DNA from: Cellulophaga sp. RHA19
GTDB taxonomy: Bacteria > Bacteroidota > Bacteroidia > Flavobacteriales > Flavobacteriaceae
Length of the DNA stretch: 64,000 nucleotides
Direction of reading: 5' to 3'
Assembly: GCF_002813425.1 (NCBI RefSeq)
Contig: NZ_PHUL01000001.1
Coordinates: 1,054,001-1,118,000, forward strand
In this document: piece by piece, positions 55,895 through 64,000 of the stretch
Layout of the letters: each line of letters opens with the position of its first letter
Numbering within the stretch: position 1 is the first letter of the stretch
Made by a program: the position numbers and the translations under genes
Notes under the pieces: generated by a model
Seen by the model: only the letters and a program-made list of their open reading frames with translations
What the model was told of the DNA's origin: nothing
Databases searched by the model: none

Positions 55895-56170
55895 ATGATT
55901 CTAAATAGAAAATATTTATCTATTTATTTTATGCTTATTTTCTCTGTTTTAGTGTCCTCACAAGAGTTAAAAAAGGACTCAATAAACTTAAATAAGTTAG
56001 AGGAGGTAGTTGTTACGGGGCAGTATAATCCACAATCAATAAAAAAATCGGTTCATAATGTTATTGTTATAAACAGAGAGCAAATAGAAAACCAGGCAGC
56101 CAATAATTTGGCAGATATACTAAACTTTAATTTAAACCTAACACTAAAGCAAACTCACAAGTATATATAA
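55895..56170 (+). pseudogene. TonB-dependent receptor remnant (N-terminus only)
   Basis: The reading frame gives a signal peptide (LSIYFMLIFSVLVSSQ), a TonB-box and plug start (LNKLEEVVVTGQYNPQSIKK) and a conserved plug segment (VIVINREQIENQAANNLADI, then LNFNLNLTL). It then leaves the receptor sequence within about 20 bases and stops at 56168-56170. A full receptor would be about 650-750 aa. The 3' side is joined to the HmuY-like fragment, so about 2 kb or more appears lost. Confidence 0.88.
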
Positions 56171-56436
56171 TAGATACAGAAGTTGAAACCGATTTAAATT
56201 ATGACAACTTTACGTTAGCAAATGTTGATGCTTCTAAATTTACTGATGACCAAAGAGGCGTAGGAAGTAGTTGGAGAAATGGTGGTGGACCAGGTGCTCT
56301 ACCTTCTTTAAAAGATAATGTTTTTTATGTGATGTCTGATACCGCCGGAAACCTATACAAAATTAAGTTTTTAGCACTTACAAATGCAGACGGTGAACGT
56401 GGTTATCCAGAGTTTGTGTATTCATTATTAAAATAA
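56131..56436 (+). pseudogene. HmuY-like haem-binding lipoprotein remnant (C-terminus only)
   Basis: In the frame ending at the TAA of 56434-56436 the sequence reads YIIDTEVETDLNYDNFTLAN and later VFYVMSDTAGNLYKIKFLAL and RGYPEFVYSLLK. These C-terminal strands resemble those of HmuY-family haem-binding lipoproteins. No start codon or N-terminal region is present; the frame opens at 56131 only because of the junction with the receptor remnant. Confidence 0.8.
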
Positions 56437-56503
56437 AAATCTAATAATTATTTACCTCTGTAGAGGTGATACTAAAGTTAAGTTTTGAGTTAGTTTTTTT
56501 TCT

Positions 56504-56545
56504 AAAAAGTCCAGGCATCTAATTGGTGTTTGGGCTTTTTTATCT
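56504..56545. terminator. Terminator at the end of recJ and the haem remnant
   Basis: A 10-bp stem with one T-G pair (56504-56513 with 56531-56540), a 17-base loop, and A-run and T-run flanks. It lies between the HmuY-like remnant and the recJ stop and could act for both. Confidence 0.55.
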
Positions 56546-58228
56546 AATATCTCTAAGTTTTAATTGCAAGCTAACAACCCCTTGCCACTCATTTTCATCT
56601 AAAGAAAAAACAGCGCTAAAAGGCTTTTTGTTTTGTACTAAAGACAATTTATCACCTAAATTAAAACCAATAGCTCCAATTTGGTTAGAACCATTTTGTA
56701 CAGCAGCTAATTTTAAATGCGCTTCTTCTTGCCCTACGCCTTTTGCATAACCTGTGTCTTGTAGGTTATCTGCCATAAATATGGGCGACATATTACCAGG
56801 GCCAAAAGGTTCCATTTGTTTAATAATTCGCATTAATTTTGGACTTATCTCGTTAAAGTTAAGTTCTGCATCTATAGTAATTTCTGGAGTTAAAAGATTA
56901 GGGTCTATAGTTTCTGCAACTACTTTTTCAAACGCTGTTTTAAAACCATCATACTGTGCTTCAGATAAGGTTAAACCAGCAGCATATTTATGGCCTCCAA
57001 ACTGTTCTATATGATCTGCGCAAGCTTCAAGGGCGTTGTAGACATCAAACCCTTTTACAGAGCGTGCAGATGCAGCTAATTTTTCTCCACTTTTAGTAAA
57101 AACCAAAGTAGGTCTGTAATAGGTTTCAGTAAGTCTAGATGCTACAATCCCAATAACACCTTTGTGCCACGTTTCTCTATACACAACAGATGTAAAGCGT
57201 TTTTCCTCTTTGTTATCTGTAATTTGTACTAAAGCTTCTTTGGTAATTTCTTGGTCTAGTTCTCGCCTATCTGCATTGTATTGTTCTATGGCAGCAGCAA
57301 ATTCTTCTGCCTGTTCCAAATTTGTTTCGGTAAGTAAATTAACAGCGTGCAAGCCGTGTACCATACGCCCTGCAGCATTTATACGAGGTGCAATTACAAA
57401 AACAACATCTGTAATGGTAAGTACATCTTTTTTAATCTGATTAATTATAGCTTTAAAACCGGCTCTAGGAGTACTATTAATAACCTGTAACCCAAAATAG
57501 GCAAGTACCCTATTTTCACCAGTAATAGGTACAATGTCTGCTCCAATTGCAGTAGCAACCAAGTCTAAATAAGGCACTAAGTCCTCTATGGTTTGTCCTC
57601 TTTTACTACCCAAAGCTTGTATCAATTTAAAACCAACGCCACAACCACAAAGCTCGTCATACGGATAATTGCAATCTGCCCTTTTAGCATCTAAAACAGC
57701 AACAGCATTTGGTAGTGTAGCACCAGGTCTGTGATGGTCACAAATAATAAAATCTACACCTTTTTCTTTTGCATATGCTACTTTATCTACAGCTTTTACG
57801 CCACAATCTAATGCAATAATTAAGCTAATACCATTATCATCTGCATAGTCAATACCGGCATAAGAAACCCCGTAACCTTCTTTATATCTATCTGGAATAT
57901 AAGTGGTAACATTTGGGTAGTAACTTTGTAAATAAGACGATACCAACGCAACAGAAGTTGTACCATCTACATCATAATCGCCAAAAACCATTATGTTTTC
58001 TTCATTAGCAATAGCTTGCTCTATACGAGCAATAGCCAAGTCCATATCTTTTAATAAATATGGGTCGTGTAAATCTGATAGTTGTGGTCTAAAGTATTTT
58101 TTAGCCTCTTCAAAAGTTGTTATACCGCGCTGTAATAAAAGTTTAGCCACAATTTCATCAACCTGTAATGCATTTTGTAGTTCGGCTACTTTAGCAGCAT
58201 CAGGTTTAGGTTTTATGGTCCAGCGCAT
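56540..58228 (-). CDS. recJ: Single-stranded-DNA-specific exonuclease RecJ
   Basis: This 562-aa DHH-family nuclease degrades single-stranded DNA 5' to 3' in recombination and mismatch repair. Motifs in order: VFGDYDVDGTTSVALV (motif I), ALDCGV, ICDHHRPG (motif III), APRINAAGRM, and the later FGGHKYAAGLTL substrate-side motif. The C-terminal OB-like domain ends GVVSLQLKLRDIR. It is a single-gene minus-strand unit. Confidence 0.95.
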   Translation of the reverse strand: MRWTIKPKPDAAKVAELQNALQVDEIVAKLLLQRGITTFEEAKKYFRPQLSDLHDPYLLKDMDLAIARIEQAIANEENIMVFGDYDVDGTTSVALVSSYLQSYYPNVTTYIPDRYKEGYGVSYAGIDYADDNGISLIIALDCGVKAVDKVAYAKEKGVDFIICDHHRPGATLPNAVAVLDAKRADCNYPYDELCGCGVGFKLIQALGSKRGQTIEDLVPYLDLVATAIGADIVPITGENRVLAYFGLQVINSTPRAGFKAIINQIKKDVLTITDVVFVIAPRINAAGRMVHGLHAVNLLTETNLEQAEEFAAAIEQYNADRRELDQEITKEALVQITDNKEEKRFTSVVYRETWHKGVIGIVASRLTETYYRPTLVFTKSGEKLAASARSVKGFDVYNALEACADHIEQFGGHKYAAGLTLSEAQYDGFKTAFEKVVAETIDPNLLTPEITIDAELNFNEISPKLMRIIKQMEPFGPGNMSPIFMADNLQDTGYAKGVGQEEAHLKLAAVQNGSNQIGAIGFNLGDKLSLVQNKKPFSAVFSLDENEWQGVVSLQLKLRDIR

Positions 58229-58337
58229 GTGGTGTTTTTTTATATTTAGGAATCAAGAAAAGTTCAAGCTCAAAGAATCAAGATAAAAAAATTAAGCAAG
58301 AACTTATTTCTAGAACCTTTAGTTCTCAACAGTTAAT

Positions 58338-58766
58338 TTAAGCGTGATGAAAAATAGTTTTAATGTCTAATGTTGAAAAACGTCTAAACATTTCCATAAC
58401 ACCACAATATTTTTCAACTGATAAATCTACCGCACGTTGCAATTTTTTTTCATCTAAATTACTACCGTGAAAATGGTATTCAATAGTAACAGCATCATAA
58501 TACTTAGGGTGCTCATCTGTTAAGTTTGCAATAGTTTCAATTGTAAATTCATCTACATCTAACTTCATTTTTTTCATTAAAGATGCAACATCTAAACCAG
58601 AACAACCTGCTAAGCCAGCAAGCATAAGCGCTTTAGGTCTGTATCCTTGTCCGTCACCACCATCTTCTTTGGCAATATCTATAGTTAGGTTGTTCCCAGA
58701 TGGGTTGTTACTTTCAAAAGCCATGTTGCCCAACCATTTGGTTGTAATATGATTTGTTGTACTCAT
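58338..58766 (-). CDS. OsmC-family peroxiredoxin-like protein
   Basis: This 142-aa protein has the two conserved cysteines of the OsmC/Ohr family: one in LAGCSGLDVASLMKK and one in EKYCGVMEMFRR. It would reduce organic peroxides. It is divergent from an AhpD-like gene (58821), which is a fitting neighbour. Confidence 0.9.
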   Translation of the reverse strand: MSTTNHITTKWLGNMAFESNNPSGNNLTIDIAKEDGGDGQGYRPKALMLAGLAGCSGLDVASLMKKMKLDVDEFTIETIANLTDEHPKYYDAVTIEYHFHGSNLDEKKLQRAVDLSVEKYCGVMEMFRRFSTLDIKTIFHHA

Positions 58767-58820
58767 AATTTTTTTTCGTTTCTTGTAGATTCAAAAATAC
58801 AACTAAATATAAAAATAACT

Positions 58821-59423
58821 ATGGCTTTAGTAAAACCGTTAGACCCTAATCACGATTCTGAAACAAAAGAATTGGCAGAATTTTTTAATGAGACCTTAGG
58901 CTTTTGTCCTAATTCTGTTTTAACAATGCAGCACAGACCAGCAATATCCAAAGCTTTTATAAACTTAAATAAAGCTGTTATGGCTAATGAGGGTAATGTA
59001 ACATCTGCATTAAAACGTATGATTGCTTGGGTTAGTAGTAACGCTACTGGTTGTAGATATTGCCAGGCACATGCTATTAGAGCAGCAGAACGTTACGGAG
59101 CAGAGCAAGAGCAGTTAGATAATATTTGGGAGTATAGAACGCACGCAGCTTTTTCTGATGCAGAGCGTGCAGCCCTAGATTTTTCTTTAGCAGCATCTCA
59201 AGTGCCAAATGCTGTAAATGCAGAAATTAAAGAGAATTTATACAAGTATTGGAACGAAGGTGAAATTGTAGAAATGTTAGGTGTTATTTCTTTATTTGGA
59301 TATTTAAATAGATGGAATGACTCTATGGGAACTTCTATTGAAGAAGGCGCTGTAGAAAGTGGAAATCAATATTTAGGTAAACACGGTTGGGAAGAAGGTA
59401 AACATAACGGAAGTGCTTACTAA
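58821..59423 (+). CDS. AhpD-like (carboxymuconolactone decarboxylase family) peroxidase-related protein
   Basis: The start at MALVKPLDPN (58821) gives 200 aa; an upstream in-frame ATG at 58749 overlaps the divergent OsmC gene and is unlikely. The alkylhydroperoxidase pattern is CRYCQAHAIRAA with the CxxC pair and nearby His, and a second helical segment EGEIVEMLGVISLFGYLNRW. It probably works in peroxide defence, possibly with the divergent OsmC protein. Confidence 0.9.
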   Translation: MALVKPLDPNHDSETKELAEFFNETLGFCPNSVLTMQHRPAISKAFINLNKAVMANEGNVTSALKRMIAWVSSNATGCRYCQAHAIRAAERYGAEQEQLDNIWEYRTHAAFSDAERAALDFSLAASQVPNAVNAEIKENLYKYWNEGEIVEMLGVISLFGYLNRWNDSMGTSIEEGAVESGNQYLGKHGWEEGKHNGSAY

Positions 59424-59449
59424 AAAGCAACCCGCATACAATTTATAAG

Positions 59450-59478
59450 CCCTGCCATTTTGGTGGGGTTTTATTGTT
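59450..59478 (+). terminator. Terminator after the AhpD-like gene
   Basis: A 7-bp stem with two wobble pairs (59450-59456 with 59462-59468) is followed by a T-run. It is modest but well placed 27 bases after the stop. Confidence 0.55.
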
Positions 59479-59494
59479 TTAGATTGATGTATTA

Positions 59495-60043
59495 TTAGTC
59501 TGCAATAGTAAGTTCACCATCATTAGGAATGGCATATTCTTCACAAGAATTTTTAATTTCGTTGTAGCGTTTAGGGGTAACATCTAACCAGAAATCATCA
59601 CCAAAAAGATTAAAAAAGTACCTGTTATCAACGTGTTTTTGATACATACTTTCCATCTTATAATTATTTTCTGTAGTAGAAGTATTTGTAACAGAATCTG
59701 TGACAGTTATAGGGTAGTTGTTTTTATTTACGTAGTGTATGTAAGTAGTGTCTTTACAAAACAAAAAGTTTTTAGGTTCTCCGCTGCCCAAACTCCAGTT
59801 AACATCTGGTTCATGTAGTAAAACATTGTATTTGTAGGTGTGCGTAGTACCGTAATTTGTGCCTGTTAATATACCTATAGATGTTTTGTCTTTATTGGTT
59901 TTAAAAACAGTTAATCTCATACCATTTGGTAAAACCGAGCTTTTTTCGGTAGTACTTTCTTCTGTATTGCTTTTACAACTCAATATAGTTATACTAAATG
60001 CAAGTAAGACAGTATAGGTTATTGTTTTAAAATTGATTTTCAT
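59495..60043 (-). CDS. Lipoprotein of unknown function
   Basis: This 182-aa protein has a lipoprotein leader (TYTVLLAFSITILSCKSNTE). The mature part contains NLFGDDFWLDVTPKRYNEIK near the end and no recognised catalytic motif. It follows the HopJ gene by 2 bases in the same operon. No family is recognised. Confidence 0.75.
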   Translation of the reverse strand: MKINFKTITYTVLLAFSITILSCKSNTEESTTEKSSVLPNGMRLTVFKTNKDKTSIGILTGTNYGTTHTYKYNVLLHEPDVNWSLGSGEPKNFLFCKDTTYIHYVNKNNYPITVTDSVTNTSTTENNYKMESMYQKHVDNRYFFNLFGDDFWLDVTPKRYNEIKNSCEEYAIPNDGELTIAD

Positions 60044-60045
60044 CT

Positions 60046-60390
60046 TTATTTTTTTATTAAAGCTTCAGTATCAAAAGCTAAGCCGCTAAAACCAGTTTTT
60101 ATAAAATTTCTAATGTTTAAGTGTCCGTTTCCGTCCGGGTCTTGTAGCACATCTTTTCTATAATAATCTCCAAAACAAGCAAGAGTTTCATCTTTAGATA
60201 AACTTTGTTTTGTAGCAAAAGCAAACAATTTACAAGAGCCAGAGTTTTCACCCTCTTTATTCTCTAAGTTGCCATTTTTAAAAGCAGTAGGTGTAAAGGT
60301 ATAATTATCTTCAATAACCTGCATTGTATCTGTAAAAGCAATAGCAGCTGGGTTGTTTTTTAGTTTTTCTTTAAATTGATCTAAAGTCAT
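60046..60390 (-). CDS. HopJ-family protein
   Basis: This 114-aa protein starts MTLDQFKEKLKNNPAAIAF and contains FTDTMQVIEDNYTFTPTAF, GENSGSCKLFAFA and GDYYRKDVLQDPDGNGHLNI, matching the HopJ family. Despite the name, homologues are widespread in free-living bacteria with no type III secretion, so a virulence role is not implied. Its function is unknown. Confidence 0.85.
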   Translation of the reverse strand: MTLDQFKEKLKNNPAAIAFTDTMQVIEDNYTFTPTAFKNGNLENKEGENSGSCKLFAFATKQSLSKDETLACFGDYYRKDVLQDPDGNGHLNIRNFIKTGFSGLAFDTEALIKK

Positions 60391-60484
60391 TTGGTAAAAG
60401 TATAGTAGTTGTTCTTGTGGTGCATCCCTGTATTTAGGGAAATTAGTAATTGATAAGTAAAGTTAGAGGTTAAGATGAGGTGTT

Positions 60485-61156
60485 TTATTTTTTACCACCA
60501 ACAATAATCACAATTTCTCCTTTTGGAGGTTTTGCTGTGTAGTGTTCTAAAACTTCTTGTGCAGTACCACGTATGGTTTCTTCAAACATTTTGGTAAGCT
60601 CCCTAGAAACAGAAACAGGTCTTTCTGCACCAAAATATTCCACAAAGTGTCCTAATGTTTTAATTAGTTTGTGTGGCGACTCATAAAAAATAATAGTTCT
60701 GGTTTCTTCAGCCAATAACTTTAACCGTGTTTGTCTTCCTTTTTTAACAGGTAAAAAACCCTCAAAAACAAACTTGTCATTTGGTAATCCGCTATTTACT
60801 AAAGCAGGTACAAAAGCTGTAGCACCTGGTAGGCAGTCTACCTCCAAATTGTTTTCTACACAAGCGCGAGTTAATAAAAAACCAGGATCTGATATGGCAG
60901 GAGTTCCTGCATCAGAAATTAAAGCAATATTTTCACCAGCTTGTATGCGTTTTACAATGCTATCTACCGTTTTATGCTCGTTGTGCATATGGTGACTGTG
61001 CATTTGTGTTTCTATCTCAAAATGATTTAATAATTTTCCGCTGGTACGTGTGTCTTCAGCTAAAATTAAATCTACCTCTTTTAAAACTCTTATTGCTCTA
61101 AAAGTAATGTCTTCTAAGTTTCCTATTGGTGTTGGTACCAAATATAGTTTTCCCAT
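60485..61156 (-). CDS. rsmI: 16S rRNA (cytidine1402-2'-O)-methyltransferase RsmI
   Basis: This 223-aa methyltransferase shows the family start LYLVPTPIGNLEDITFRA, then AEDTRTSGKLL, ALISDAGTPAISDPGFLL, PGATAFVPALVNSGLP and FYESPHKL. It adds a 2'-O-methyl group to C1402 in the decoding centre of 16S rRNA. The gene heads a leftward unit with a DoxX-like gene 12 bases upstream. Confidence 0.96.
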   Translation of the reverse strand: MGKLYLVPTPIGNLEDITFRAIRVLKEVDLILAEDTRTSGKLLNHFEIETQMHSHHMHNEHKTVDSIVKRIQAGENIALISDAGTPAISDPGFLLTRACVENNLEVDCLPGATAFVPALVNSGLPNDKFVFEGFLPVKKGRQTRLKLLAEETRTIIFYESPHKLIKTLGHFVEYFGAERPVSVSRELTKMFEETIRGTAQEVLEHYTAKPPKGEIVIIVGGKK

Positions 61157-61168
61157 TATAAAAAATAA

Positions 61169-61525
61169 TTAAGGTCTTTGGTTTTTGCCAAAGTAATAAG
61201 ATAATGCTGCGCCTATAAAAGCAATAGCCGCAAAAAGGTAACCGCCATTATCTGTTATGTAATGTGCAGCAAAAGCCATTATTGTGTTTAAGAAAAAGCC
61301 AAAGTAAGCCCATTCTTTAAGTATTTTAGAAAAATTAGTCCAAATAACAATAAGGCCTAAGATTTTAGCAATTGCTAGCGGGTATACCAAGTATGTAGGG
61401 TAGCCTAAATGCGTAAAGTATCCAGAAATTGCATCGTAATTAAAGAAATAGTTGTAAATAGAAAAGCACATAATTGCAGTAAGCAATAATGTGCCAATCC
61501 AATAAAGTATGTTGTTTATGTTCAT
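61169..61525 (-). CDS. DoxX-like small membrane protein
   Basis: This 118-aa protein has four membrane helices and DoxX-like features (GYPTYLVYPLAIAKILGLIV, AYFGFFLNTIMAFAAHYI). Function in this group is unclear. It lies between rsmI and a conserved hypothetical gene in one leftward operon. Confidence 0.82.
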   Translation of the reverse strand: MNINNILYWIGTLLLTAIMCFSIYNYFFNYDAISGYFTHLGYPTYLVYPLAIAKILGLIVIWTNFSKILKEWAYFGFFLNTIMAFAAHYITDNGGYLFAAIAFIGAALSYYFGKNQRP

Positions 61526-61534
61526 AAAAGAGCT

Positions 61535-62218
61535 TTATGCAAATTTACGTTCAATAATTGCCATAAAACGTTCTTCGTACTCTTCTTTTCCTACCCAGTT
61601 GTTATAATCTGGTTTTACCATATTTACAATAAAGGAAACAGACCTTTCCTCTGTATCAATAGTACTTAGCTGAGATAATACCCTTTGGTAATCCTCATTG
61701 CTATCGTTAAACAAGTGTTTTACAAATGCAAGTCTGTCATTTAAACCAATTTTTATATCACCAGTAACGCTGTTAGTCACAACTTTTTCTTTAGTAACAG
61801 CAGCCTTAACTTCTGTTTCGGGCATAAAAAGCTCTTGGTCGTTTTTTGCGTATTCGGGTTTTTTAGCAAACTCGTTAAGCATATCGTCAGTCGCTTTTGG
61901 TTCTTCCATTTCTGGCATCATATCCATAATGGTAGTTATACCAGGTGTTATAATATCTTCTTGGTGCGGATTACTTTCTGGCACAGATGTGTTTTCATAA
62001 ATAACTGCGTTTGCTAATTTTTCAAACTTTTCTGCAATAATATTTTTAGTAACATCTACCTCTACATCGTGTAACTTCTCTTCAATAAATTTTAACACTG
62101 CTAATTTCTCGTATAAATTTTTTGCAGTTTCATACAAATCAGAAACATTATCTAATTCGTTGGAAGTTAGTATGTCCGTAGACATTTTCATTAATTCTTG
62201 TTTTAATTTTTCCTTCAT
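61535..62218 (-). CDS. Conserved hypothetical, Bacteroidota-type
   Basis: This 227-aa soluble acidic protein begins MKEKLKQELMKMSTDILTSN and has a helical N-terminal part. A middle linker is rich in Glu and Pro, and the C-terminal segment reads KIGLNDRLAFVKHLFN and later DYNNWVGKEEYEERFMAII. I recognise no function. It is divergent from tdk and next to the DoxX-like gene. Confidence 0.75.
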   Translation of the reverse strand: MKEKLKQELMKMSTDILTSNELDNVSDLYETAKNLYEKLAVLKFIEEKLHDVEVDVTKNIIAEKFEKLANAVIYENTSVPESNPHQEDIITPGITTIMDMMPEMEEPKATDDMLNEFAKKPEYAKNDQELFMPETEVKAAVTKEKVVTNSVTGDIKIGLNDRLAFVKHLFNDSNEDYQRVLSQLSTIDTEERSVSFIVNMVKPDYNNWVGKEEYEERFMAIIERKFA

Positions 62219-62321
62219 CTCCCTAATATTTTAAAACCTTGTGTGGCGAAAATTTTCAATAATTTTAATCGATCTACCAAATAAGAACGAAAAACGCTTT
62301 ATTTTCGTCTAAAAATACAAA

Positions 62322-62966
62322 ATGTTTCTTGAAAATACGGTGAACCCCAAAGAACAATTTGGCTGGATAGAGGTTATTTGCGGATCTATGTTCTCTGGTA
62401 AGACAGAAGAATTAATTAGAAGACTTAAACGTGCGCAGTTTGCCAAGCAAAAAGTTGAAATTTTTAAGCCTATTGTAGATACGCGCTACCATGAAGAAAT
62501 GGTAGTGTCTCATGATGCTAACGAAATAAGATCTACACCTGTGCCTGCTGCTGCAAATATACGGTTGTTGGCAGATGGTTGTGATGTTGTAGGTATAGAC
62601 GAAGCACAATTTTTTGATGACGAAATTGTTACAGTTTGTAATGATTTAGCTAACAAAGGCATACGTGTTTTGGTAGCAGGTTTAGATATGGACTTTAAAG
62701 GAAACCCATTTGGTCCAATGCCAGCCTTAATGGCTACAGCCGAGTATGTAACTAAAGTGCATGCAATTTGTACACGTACGGGTAACTTAGCCAATTATAG
62801 TTTTAGAAAATCTAATAATGATAATTTAGTAATGCTAGGTGAAACCGAAGAGTATGAGCCATTAAGTAGAGCAGCATATTACAAAGCAATGCTTAAAGAA
62901 AAGGTAAAAACTATAGACGTAGACGCAGAGCAAATAAAAGACCCAAAAAAAGATAGTAATGCCTAA
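62322..62966 (+). CDS. tdk: Thymidine kinase
   Basis: This 214-aa type II thymidine kinase has a P-loop [24 protein letters not shown] (Walker B and catalytic region) and a lasso region around [14 protein letters not shown]. It phosphorylates thymidine for DNA synthesis. The zinc-ribbon cysteines of the E. coli enzyme are not complete here: [15 protein letters not shown] keeps only one of the first pair. The stop overlaps the alr start by 8 bases. Confidence 0.93.
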   Translation: MFLENTVNPKEQFGWIEVICGSMFSGKTEELIRRLKRAQFAKQKVEIFKPIVDTRYHEEMVVSHDANEIRSTPVPAAANIRLLADGCDVVGIDEAQFFDDEIVTVCNDLANKGIRVLVAGLDMDFKGNPFGPMPALMATAEYVTKVHAICTRTGNLANYSFRKSNNDNLVMLGETEEYEPLSRAAYYKAMLKEKVKTIDVDAEQIKDPKKDSNA

Positions 62967-64000
62967 GGCAACAGAAACTGTTCTAGAAATTAACTTAAAT
63001 TATTTAGAGCAAAACTACAAATACCTAAAATCTAAACTAGCGCCAAACACAATGTTTTTGGCGGTGGTTAAAGCATTTGCATATGGTAGTGATCAAGTGC
63101 AAATCGCCAAAAAAATAACAGAGTTAGGAGCAAATTATTTAGCTGTTGCATATACTAGCGAAGGTGTTGCAATACGCAAAGCAGGCATACAAACACCTAT
63201 ATTAGTACTGCATCCGCAAGAAGTAAATTTTGAAGAAATTGTGGCTTATAATTTAGAGCCAAGTATCTATTCTACCAGAATTTTAGATCAGTTTATAAAA
63301 TATACTTCATCAATAAATAAAGAAGATTATCCTGTACATTTAAAATTTAATACAGGCTTAAATAGGTTGGGTTTTTTAGAGGGCGATATAGATCAAATTG
63401 TAACAAAAATAAAAGGAACAAGAACTATTAAAGTAGCTTCAGCTTTTTCTCATTTAGCAGCATCAGAAGATATAAACGAGAAGGAGTTTACAGAACAGCA
63501 AATACACTATTTTAAAAGCATAAGTACTAAGCTAGATAATTTGCTGGGGTATTCACCTATAAAACATATGTGTAATACATCTGGCATATTAAATTATCCA
63601 GACGCACACTTTAATATGGTACGTAGTGGTATTGGGTTGTATGGTTTTGGTAACGATCCTAAGTATGATACGCACTTAAAACCAATAGCAAGTTTAAAAA
63701 CAGTAATTTCTCAGTTACATTATTTAAAGCCAAACCAAAGCGTAGGGTATAATATGGCATACAAAGCCACCCATAAAATGGTAACAGCAACACTACCTTT
63801 AGGTCACGCAGATGGTATTTATAGAATTTATGGCAACCAAAAAGGATTTGTATTTATTAATGGTAAAAAAGCACCAATAGTTGGCAATACCTGTATGGAT
63901 ATGATTATGGTAGACGTAACCAATATAAATTGTATAGAAGGTGATGAGGCTATTGTTTTTAATGAAGTGCATGCTGCAGATGCATTAGCTACTGCAGCAG
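62959..64000 (+). CDS. alr: Alanine racemase, 3' end outside the window
   Basis: The frame from ATG at 62959 stays open to the window end, 347 codons so far. It begins [20 protein letters not shown] and has the PLP lysine at residue 38 in [12 protein letters not shown]. Other landmarks are [20 protein letters not shown] and [11 protein letters not shown]. The catalytic Tyr region is near [10 protein letters not shown] and the second active-site strand near [11 protein letters not shown]. It converts L-alanine to D-alanine for peptidoglycan. It overlaps tdk by 8 bases. Confidence 0.93.
   Translation, partial: MPKATETVLEINLNYLEQNYKYLKSKLAPNTMFLAVVKAFAYGSDQVQIAKKITELGANYLAVAYTSEGVAIRKAGIQTPILVLHPQEVNFEEIVAYNLEPSIYSTRILDQFIKYTSSINKEDYPVHLKFNTGLNRLGFLEGDIDQIVTKIKGTRTIKVASAFSHLAASEDINEKEFTEQQIHYFKSISTKLDNLLGYSPIKHMCNTSGILNYPDAHFNMVRSGIGLYGFGNDPKYDTHLKPIASLKTVISQLHYLKPNQSVGYNMAYKATHKMVTATLPLGHADGIYRIYGNQKGFVFINGKKAPIVGNTCMDMIMVDVTNINCIEGDEAIVFNEVHAADALATAA

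Noticed and set aside
1..64000. Insertion sequences, CRISPR arrays, prophage, rRNA and tRNA genes
   Set aside because: No transposase, integrase, regular spaced repeats, cloverleaf or rRNA-like sequence was found by reading the window.

Overview
The window looks like chromosome from a marine-type Flavobacteriaceae member (Bacteroidota). It is AT-rich, Shine-Dalgarno-like sequences are scarce, promoters have TAnnTTTG -7 elements, and it carries a SusC/SusD polysaccharide locus, OmpA proteins with thrombospondin-type repeats, RecB/AddA- and AddB-like nucleases, and DUF4199- and DUF6607-type genes. I see no rRNA, tRNA, CRISPR array, insertion sequence or phage gene.

Layout. 0.1-9.5 kb: Mn-type superoxide dismutase (minus), then an AddA-like helicase-nuclease, Kbl, an OmpA/TSP3 porin and an AddB-like nuclease (plus). 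9.7-16 kb: a signalling operon with a lone receiver, an H-NOX haem sensor, a PAS histidine kinase, a FIST/NosP-type sensor, a second histidine kinase, an HPt protein and a LytTR response regulator. 16-28.7 kb: an envelope or exopolysaccharide module with a TPR/beta-barrel outer-membrane protein, a STAS protein, a flippase, a GT4 glycosyltransferase, a membrane-anchored clan GH-A hydrolase, a lipoprotein, a large GT-C-like membrane protein, and a receiver domain fused to a GT2 glycosyltransferase. 28.7-42.1 kb: a polysaccharide utilisation locus (SusC, SusD, duplicated-domain lipoprotein, two paralogous GH-A lipoproteins, GH130 phosphorylase, SSS symporter, divergent AraC regulator). 42.2-50 kb: stress, transport and metabolic genes, including SulP - universal stress protein - beta-carbonic anhydrase. 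50-56.5 kb: QueD-like, LpxH-like, OmpA and MFS genes, then a haem-uptake locus whose receptor and HmuY-like genes have been fused by a large deletion. 56.5-64 kb: housekeeping genes (RecJ, OsmC, AhpD-like, HopJ, RsmI, DoxX, Tdk, and Alr cut by the window end).

The main discovery is that the signalling operon and the envelope module appear to be one system. A 15-bp motif close to ACCATTCRTCTACAG lies exactly 63 bp upstream of a -7 element at four promoters (before 9730, 18325, 20157 and 27537). At each it is followed 21 bp later by a weaker copy, and none of the four has a -33 TTTG. The 21-bp phasing suits LytTR-family DNA-binding domains, and the core resembles the AlgR box CCGTTCGTC. The LytTR regulator encoded at 15250 is therefore the obvious candidate activator. 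The inferred circuit is: nitric oxide sensed by two unrelated haem-sensor families, signal passed by two kinases to an HPt and a LytTR regulator, and output through a flippase, a GT4 enzyme and a receiver-GT2 fusion that may also be controlled directly by phosphorylation.
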